The notes beneath the pieces are model-generated. The model was given only the letters and a program-made list of their open reading frames with translations. It searched no databases and was not told the DNA's origin. A stretch of 15,400 bases of DNA, taken from contig NW_003145794.1 in the NCBI RefSeq assembly GCF_000003605.2, positions 96,644 to 112,043 of the forward strand, read 5' to 3'. The DNA comes from Saccoglossus kowalevskii. Lineage: Eukaryota > Hemichordata > Enteropneusta > Harrimaniidae. Shown here in pieces: positions 11,160-15,400 of this stretch. A program made the position numbers and the translations under genes. How positions within the stretch are numbered: the first letter of the stretch is position 1; each line of letters starts with the position of its first letter.

Positions 11160-11290
11160 GTGGACGCATGTCATCACATCGGATACCAACCCACCCCATC
11201 TTATTTGCACACATTACAACACGCCAGTACGTCACCCGCCTAATCGTACCTCTACAATACAACACCCGGACGTCACCCAGCCACCCGAGG
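11160..11290 (+). other. C-rich, G-poor stretch with repeated ACGTCACCC
   Basis: The plus strand here is unusually rich in C and A and poor in G compared with its surroundings. The word ACGTCACCC occurs at 11229-11237 and 11270-11278, and each copy contains the CRE half-site ACGTCA. No open frame explains the skew. Confidence 0.35.
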
Positions 11291-11730
11291 GCATTTTACC
11301 ACATTACAGTAAAAACACATATCAATGAAAACTAACAAATGAACTGAATGCAAAACCCGTCAAGGGATTCGGGACCACACACTCAGTGATCACCATAGTA
11401 ACCCCGTCGCTTGGCAAGCATTGTCTATAAGCTCATGCAATTACATTGTCATGGTTACTTTGCTGAATTATACCCCTAGACAAGTTTATAACGGAGTATT
11501 CTATTTAGTTGGTGAATGAGGGGGTGGTAACTACAAGATACATCTATCATTGTTACTATGCCCATACTGGCGGATTTAATTGTCAGTTCTCTGTATTTTA
11601 ATTTCACAGAGCTATAACCCTAAGTGGAAACAATATTGATCTTTCAACACAAATCGAAAAAAAAAGACATTTTGGTCACCCCTATTTCCGGGTCTGACAT
11701 ATTATTGGTAGTACAATATAAATTTTCGTG

Positions 11731-11752
11731 ATAAAATAAAATAAAATAAAAA
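11731..11752 (+). repeat. Short (ATAAA)n microsatellite
   Basis: Four uninterrupted ATAAA copies and two trailing A residues. It lies in generally AT-rich sequence and has no visible associated feature. Confidence 0.9.
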
Positions 11753-12297
11753 TTAGATTTCGTAAAATGTCCCAGTCAGTTAAGATTTTTCACAAATATT
11801 TGCAGTTCCCTAACTGTGCGAGTTGCAGGTAAAGAGCAGCTTCTCAACAACATTACCCGCAATACCATTAAATATAGTACGCAATAGTACAGAAACACCA
11901 ATAATCCTAAAATAATAATTCCAGGAAGTATATAAATTCTACGATCATGACATACTTGTGTTGTTATTTTGTCGTAGTTTATGATCGTGACGCCGCAGGT
12001 TTATACGTTCATCGCATATACGGACAATGTTCATGGTTTATGCACCGGTTGTTCGAATTCAGCGTGGCCACCCCGTGAGCTACCCTATTGGCATATTCGT
12101 ACACGCTGGGTGGTTTATCTAATCGACGGTTTGATGCAGACACTTAGCTTTCACGTTCGAATGAATAACAACACGCAAATACATACTGAAGTCGATTCCA
12201 TTTTGTATTGATGAAACATGGAAGAATTATGGGCCATTTTTTTTTTACCATTTTGTCTTAATGTCACTGATACTAACTATGTAGTTCAATATCTGCG

Positions 12298-12337
12298 CAT
12301 CTTCATGTCATCTTCATGTCATCTTCATGTCATCTTC
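12298..12337 (+). repeat. 11-bp minisatellite, about 3.6 copies
   Basis: Three exact copies of CATCTTCATGT are followed by a partial CATCTTC. The copies are identical, so the expansion is probably recent. No open frame spans it. Confidence 0.95.
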
Positions 12338-13236
12338 TAATGTTTTTGATGTAAATCTGCAAGTAATGCCAAATTACGTATTTTTTGATATAAAATTAAC
12401 TTTGATTTGGATGAAAAATAAGAGAAAATTTGTAAAATTAGTAGTAACCAATATTTCAGGTAATGTATTTGGCGATCGCTGATAGTTAAATTTACACATA
12501 GATTAAAACATTAGATGAAGGGTGGGGTAACGATTCATCCGAAGACACTATTGGTGATAACTTTATTTAAAAAAAAAAACTATGAAGAAGTGACACATAA
12601 TTTGCTATTAAATTAAACTGCACTACACATAGTGGGAAATACTATAAAACAAAATAGATGCATCATGTTTATCCAGGGGTCGACGGAGAGAAATATACGA
12701 TAAACAAGCGTGCCATTACAACAACATACTGTCTAGCAATGACCTGGACGACGTAACTAGCTCTATAACTTCCAAAGACATTTCTTGCCAGATGAGAAGT
12801 CTTGTGGCAAATCATGGCATTCGTGATGACACTTATAATTCAATAGACCCATAAAAAGTGTCCAGGGACCTATCGTAATAATTCGTTTGGCCTGACGCTA
12901 ATCTACTCAAGTGCTCCCCGGGGATCGGTTGTGGACAAAGAGTGAGTCATCTAAGATGGTCGACATTACTGTGTTACCTGCACTGTATGGACTACATGTT
13001 CGTAGTCGATATTTAATGGTCACTCTATCTCGGAGATTAGACTTTATTTTTATGGTCAAGTATTGCGGTTGGGGTTAATGTTGTAGAAAATCCTCAGGCT
13101 GATCGCAAAAGAATGAATCATCACAACATACATGACTCATACTGCTCATAATTTCAAGTTACGAAAAAAAGTTCATCGCATCCCATGTTTTGCGATTTTT
13201 ACGACGCGACGGTGTACAAAGCCAGTCTCCCATAGC
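12338..13236. other. Unique AT-rich left flank of the fold-back element
   Basis: No open frame of note, repeat or RNA gene is visible, apart from a frame that starts at 13132 and runs into the left arm. Base composition changes little until the GC-rich tip of the fold-back element at 13237. Confidence 0.55.
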
Positions 13237-13497
13237 CGAAAGCCGAGAGGGGCCTTCCTACTTCACAGTTCAAACTTCCGAGTTCCGATTTCTAACTCCG
13301 GAGTTCCGTCTTCTAACTTGCGAGTTCCGACTTCTAACTTCCGAGTTATTATTGTTGCAAACCGCAGGAGCAAAAGTACCGTCATCTGTAGTGATGAAAC
13401 TTCATAATAGTTTCTATCATTTGTGCACAGAATTGTTTTGCATACAGGTTATGGGGTGAGATCAGCGCCAAATTATTTTTATATTATCTTTGCATTA
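13237..13497 (+). repeat. Left arm of the fold-back element
   Basis: This arm of about 261 bp pairs with 14402-14772. The order from outside inward is: the 17-bp tip (13237-13253), a heptamer-based array (13254-13347), then a unique inner domain of about 150 bp (13348-13497). In the inner domain about nine in ten positions match the reverse complement of the right arm by eye. Long identical words include GTTATTATTGTTGCAAACCG and ATTTGTGCACAGAATT. The arm is shorter than its partner because it holds only about 3.5 of the 21-bp units, against nine on the right. The outer edge is set where the match to the right arm ends. Confidence 0.88.
13254..13347 (+). repeat. Degenerate 7/21-bp array (left arm)
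   Basis: From 13254 the sequence splits into consecutive 7-bp words: CTTCCTA, CTTCACA, GTTCAAA, CTTCCGA, GTTCCGA, TTTCTAA and so on. From 13275 it forms three 21-bp units and a partial fourth. The units carry more substitutions than those of the right arm, for example TTTCTAA, CTCCGGA and CTTGCGA in place of the consensus words. It lies in the opposite orientation to the right-arm array and ends where the shared inner domain begins at GTTATTATTG. Confidence 0.9.
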
Positions 13498-13537
13498 TGA
13501 TTGGCATTGTCTAACCATATTTATATTGTCTTTACAT

Positions 13538-13730
13538 TTGAATATATTCTACCTTGGAAAAAGTGACCTGATAATTTTCTACCCATGGACCCTTCATTGT
13601 GATCTACCTTAGTTAAGACAAGTCCACTGATTATGATCTATCTGGGGACAAGTCGCCTGATTATATGCCCTGATTATATTCTACTTTGTGACACGTTCCC
13701 TGGTAATTCCTTTATTCTTGTGAGTCAAAT
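13538..13730 (+). repeat. Degenerate 30-bp tandem repeat inside the fold-back element
   Basis: Five to six diverged copies lie head to tail: 13538-13567, 13568-13597, 13598-13626, 13627-13656, 13670-13699 and a weak sixth at 13700-13730. A partial copy of 12 bp is inserted at 13657-13668. Copies typically begin with CTGATTAT, continue with a word near TCTACCTT and end near GGACAAGTCC. Length is 29-30 bp in nearly every full copy, which supports true tandem origin despite the divergence. It is unrelated in sequence to the 7-bp arrays next to it. I see no coding potential in it. Confidence 0.7.
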
Positions 13731-14049
13731 ATAAGTGACAACTGCTACCCAAACAGATTAATCATCAGTATCACCTATACTTGACGGACACTGACATTCA
13801 CTTATTTTTTTCGGACATGAGGTACGGAGAAAGTGCAGGGAACGTTGGTTCCACTAAATTACATTAATTATTATTTTTTCAGGTTCGATAGGTATATTAT
13901 TAATCATGAAATTGGCTTTCACTTTATTTTAAGGGTACAAAAATAATGTTATGTTTAATGTTTTCCCCAAAATCTCAGATTTTATGCTTTAACTTATATA
14001 CTTATGTATATATATATATATCAAAACTCCTATATTTACACATTTTAAA
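13731..14049. other. AT-rich spacer between internal arrays
   Basis: This unique AT-rich stretch separates the 30-bp repeat from the heptamer array. It contains a short alternating TA run at 14007-14021 and several T-rich tracts. No open frame, RNA gene or terminal repeat is visible. Confidence 0.6.
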
Positions 14050-14382
14050 TTTCCGCCTTCAAAGTTCTTATTTTTGATTTCCAATATTCGACTTCTCACT
14101 TCTCACTTCCAAATTCTTACTTCCAATTTCCAAAATATCACTTCCAAATTCTTACTTCCAATTTCCAAATTCTCACTTCCAAATTCTTACTTCCAATTTC
14201 CAAAATCTCACTTCCAAATTCTTACTTCCAATTTCCAAATTCTCACTTCCAAATTCTTACTTCCAATTTCCGACTTCTCACTTCCAATTTCCGACTTCAC
14301 ATTTCCACTTCTCACTTCTGAATTCGTACTTGAGAGTTCTCTCTTCAGACTTCAGATTTGCCACTCCGTGCTTCTCATTGCA
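14050..14382 (+). repeat. Internal heptamer array with a 35-bp higher-order unit
   Basis: A pyrimidine-rich array made of 7-bp words of the general form YTTCYNA. The central part (about 14105-14275) repeats a five-word unit: CTTCCAA, ATTCTTA, CTTCCAA, TTTCCAA, then AATCTCA or ATTCTCA, giving 35 bp. Word phase holds from 14050 onward. A single one-base slip occurs near 14303, and the array then continues in more diverged words (CTTCTGA, ATTCGTA, CTTGAGA) to about 14382. Words such as CTTCTCA and TTTCCGA closely resemble those of the arms, so common origin is likely. It runs in the same orientation as the left arm. Confidence 0.9.
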
Positions 14383-14401
14383 AGCCTCTAGGAAAATATC
14401 A

Positions 14402-14772
14402 ATGCATTATAAAAATAAAAATAATGTTGGCGCTAATCTCACCCCATAACTTGTATGCAAAAAAATTCTGTGCACAAATGATAGACTACTACATGTATGT
14501 AGTTTCATCACGACAGATGACGGTATTTTTTTGCTCCTGCGGTTTGCAACAATAATAACTCGGAAGTTAGAAGTCGGAACTCGGAAGTTAGAAGTCGGAA
14601 CTCGGAAGTTAGAAGTCAGAACTCGGAAGTTAGAAGTCGGAACTCGGAAGTTAGAAGTCGGAACTCGGAAGTTAGAAGTCGGAACTCGGAAGTTAGAAGT
14701 CGGAACTCGGAAGTTAGAAGTCGGAACTCAGAAGTTGGAACTGTGAATTAGGAAGGCCCCTCTCGGCTTTCG
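14402..14772 (-). repeat. Right arm of the fold-back element
   Basis: This arm of about 371 bp is the reverse complement of 13237-13497. The inner domain (14402-14557) comes first, then nine tandem 21-bp units (14558-14746), then the tip ending in GGCTTTCG at 14772. Compared with the left arm, the inner domain has small indels in an A run near 14525-14532 and an extra few bases that form the short palindrome ACTACATGTATGTAGT at 14488-14503. The extra length is almost wholly explained by additional 21-bp units. The match ends sharply after 14772. Confidence 0.88.
14558..14746 (-). repeat. Minisatellite of nine 21-bp units (right arm)
   Basis: On the minus strand each unit is the three 7-bp words CTTCCGA, GTTCCGA and CTTCTAA in that order. 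On the plus strand the units read as repeated CGGAAGTTAGAAGTCGGAA. The central units are identical or differ at a single base; the outermost unit, near 14726-14746, is the most diverged. Such uniformity suggests recent expansion or homogenisation. Because 21 is divisible by 3 and one frame lacks stops, the array produces an artificial open frame encoding a seven-residue peptide repeat. I do not regard that as a gene. Confidence 0.95.
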
Positions 14773-14936
14773 TACTGCACACACGAGCAAGCCACATTTC
14801 TTGAAAAAACTGTCATCTCATTATCAAGTTTTTTTACATTGTGTAAAAACTTTTTTCCTAAAATTTGGGCGTGCTGATTTTTTTCTATTATGGATTCCTG
14901 CTAGATGTTTTCCTGTGTACATTTTTCTCAACTTGA

Positions 14937-14947
14937 CCCCCCCCCCC
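14937..14947 (+). repeat. Poly-C tract of 11
   Basis: A run of 11 C residues followed by GT. A second run of the same length, also followed by GT, lies 260 bp downstream at 15197-15207. C runs this long are otherwise absent from the window. Confidence 0.95.
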
Positions 14948-15196
14948 GTTCTCGTGTGCGTCAAATCACTGAAATACAATATGATATACGTATGCTAGAG
15001 TATGTTTGATAATGCCGGCCTGCTTTTCAGGACGCTTTTATTTCCCAGAACACTAAAGACCATTAAATGCATTATCAAACTGAACACATTAGGTGATACA
15101 GGTAATACATTGCACACCATGTGTGGCATGTCGCCCCCATCCGTCGAGGTAGCTGACATTTCAAATCCAAACATAAATAAATTTGTCCTTAGCCAG

Positions 15197-15207
15197 CCCC
15201 CCCCCCC
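15197..15207 (+). repeat. Second poly-C tract of 11
   Basis: The same length and following dinucleotide as the run at 14937-14947. Both are followed within about 10 bases by TGCG. Wider flanks show only weak resemblance, so a shared origin is uncertain. Confidence 0.95.
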
Positions 15208-15400
15208 GTCCACATGCGACATTCTTTCAAGTCACGTCATTTCCACGTTATATTTTAATAAACAAACACTTATATGATCTTAAAACCAGTAACGAAGTAC
15301 ATATAATAAATACTCGATAAAACATATTGTAAGAGGCGTTTTGAGACTTCATGTTTGATATATTTTCCTACATTTGATGCTCTTAGACAAAATATGATTT

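Larger units (their letters stand above)
8015..12297. other. Mostly unique non-coding sequence with scattered short motifs
   Basis: Open frames at 8898-9089, 9361-9627, 10004-10345 and 11981-12211 (all plus) and 9559-9777 (minus) are at the length expected by chance and lack recognisable domains. The small repeats and motifs inside are listed separately. I found no tRNA-like A and B boxes, SINE, or reverse transcriptase or transposase signature. Confidence 0.55.
13237..14772. mobile_element. Composite fold-back (long inverted repeat) element, non-autonomous
   Basis: Two long arms are reverse complements of each other and enclose about 900 bp. Both tips carry the 17-mer CGAAAGCCGAGAGGGGC (reverse-complemented on the right). 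Inside each tip lies an array of 21-bp units, then about 150 bp of non-repeated sequence ending near the word GCGCCAA and an AT-rich inner edge. Long arms with outer tandem repeats and a unique inner domain are the known architecture of sea urchin TU and Drosophila FB fold-back elements. Assignment to that class is inference. No transposase or other open frame lies between the arms, so the element would have to be moved by factors supplied elsewhere. Similarity stops just outside the 17-mer tips, and I found no matching target-site duplication there. It could instead be an inverted duplication of a satellite-rich segment rather than a mobile unit. The inverted structure itself is certain; the mobile nature is moderately likely. 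Confidence 0.72.
14773..15400. other. Right flank of the fold-back element
   Basis: T-rich then A-rich sequence containing the two 11-C runs. Overlapping open frames on both strands at 14995-15277 have no known domain, and the plus-strand one is partly low-complexity proline from a C run. Sequence after about 15240 is strongly AT-rich with no visible feature. Confidence 0.55.

Noticed and set aside
12051-12060. GTTCGAATTC resembling a tRNA T-loop or SINE B box
   Set aside because: No A box at the right distance upstream, no acceptor or anticodon stems, and no poly-A tail or tandem copies downstream.
13132-13459. Two overlapping open frames across the left arm
   Set aside because: They overlap in different frames and run through the degenerate 21-bp array and inverted arm, so they are repeat-derived.
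14074-14391. 105-codon open frame rich in Ser, Phe, Leu and Ile
   Set aside because: It is the translation of the pyrimidine-rich heptamer array; the composition follows from the repeat.
14531-14746. Open frame with nine copies of a seven-residue peptide (Thr-Arg-Lys-Leu-Glu-Val-Gly)
   Set aside because: A 21-bp tandem repeat automatically gives a seven-residue repeat in a stop-free frame, and the same DNA is one arm of an inverted repeat. Nothing suggests translation.

Overview
This window looks like non-coding DNA from an invertebrate animal genome. It is AT-rich (roughly 60-65% A+T by eye) and every frame is broken by frequent stops. The longest start-to-stop frame is 113 codons. There is no operon-like packing, no ribosome-binding-site pattern, no tRNA or rRNA, and no recognisable protein domain. 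CpG dinucleotides are common throughout, which argues against a vertebrate. Microsatellites, minisatellites and a fold-back repeat argue against a bacterium. I cannot name the species. A marine deuterostome or lophotrochozoan is plausible, but that is a guess.

Layout: positions 1-7822 are largely unique AT-rich sequence, with a few short motifs that resemble binding sites for conserved animal transcription factors, and one perfect 36-nt hairpin at 5650-5685. A compound tetranucleotide microsatellite fills 7823-8014. Positions 8015-13236 are again mostly unique, with a 49-bp-spaced direct repeat (8588-8656), a palindrome (9130-9149), a small C-rich stretch (11160-11290) and an 11-bp minisatellite (12298-12337).

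The most notable object is a composite fold-back element at about 13237-14772. It has two long inverted arms (about 261 and 371 bp). The outer part of each arm is a tandem array of 21-bp units built from three 7-bp words; the inner part is about 150 bp of non-repeated sequence. The region between the arms holds a degenerate 30-bp tandem repeat (13538-13730) and a second long array (14050-14382) that follows the same 7-bp grammar but in 35-bp higher-order units. The layout resembles sea urchin TU and Drosophila FB fold-back transposons, but no transposase is present and I see no clear target-site duplication.

The right flank, 14773-15400, is AT-rich with two 11-nt C runs. No coding gene is called, because none of the open frames shows anything beyond what chance or repeat composition would give. 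The window is best read as intergenic or intronic sequence dominated by repeats.
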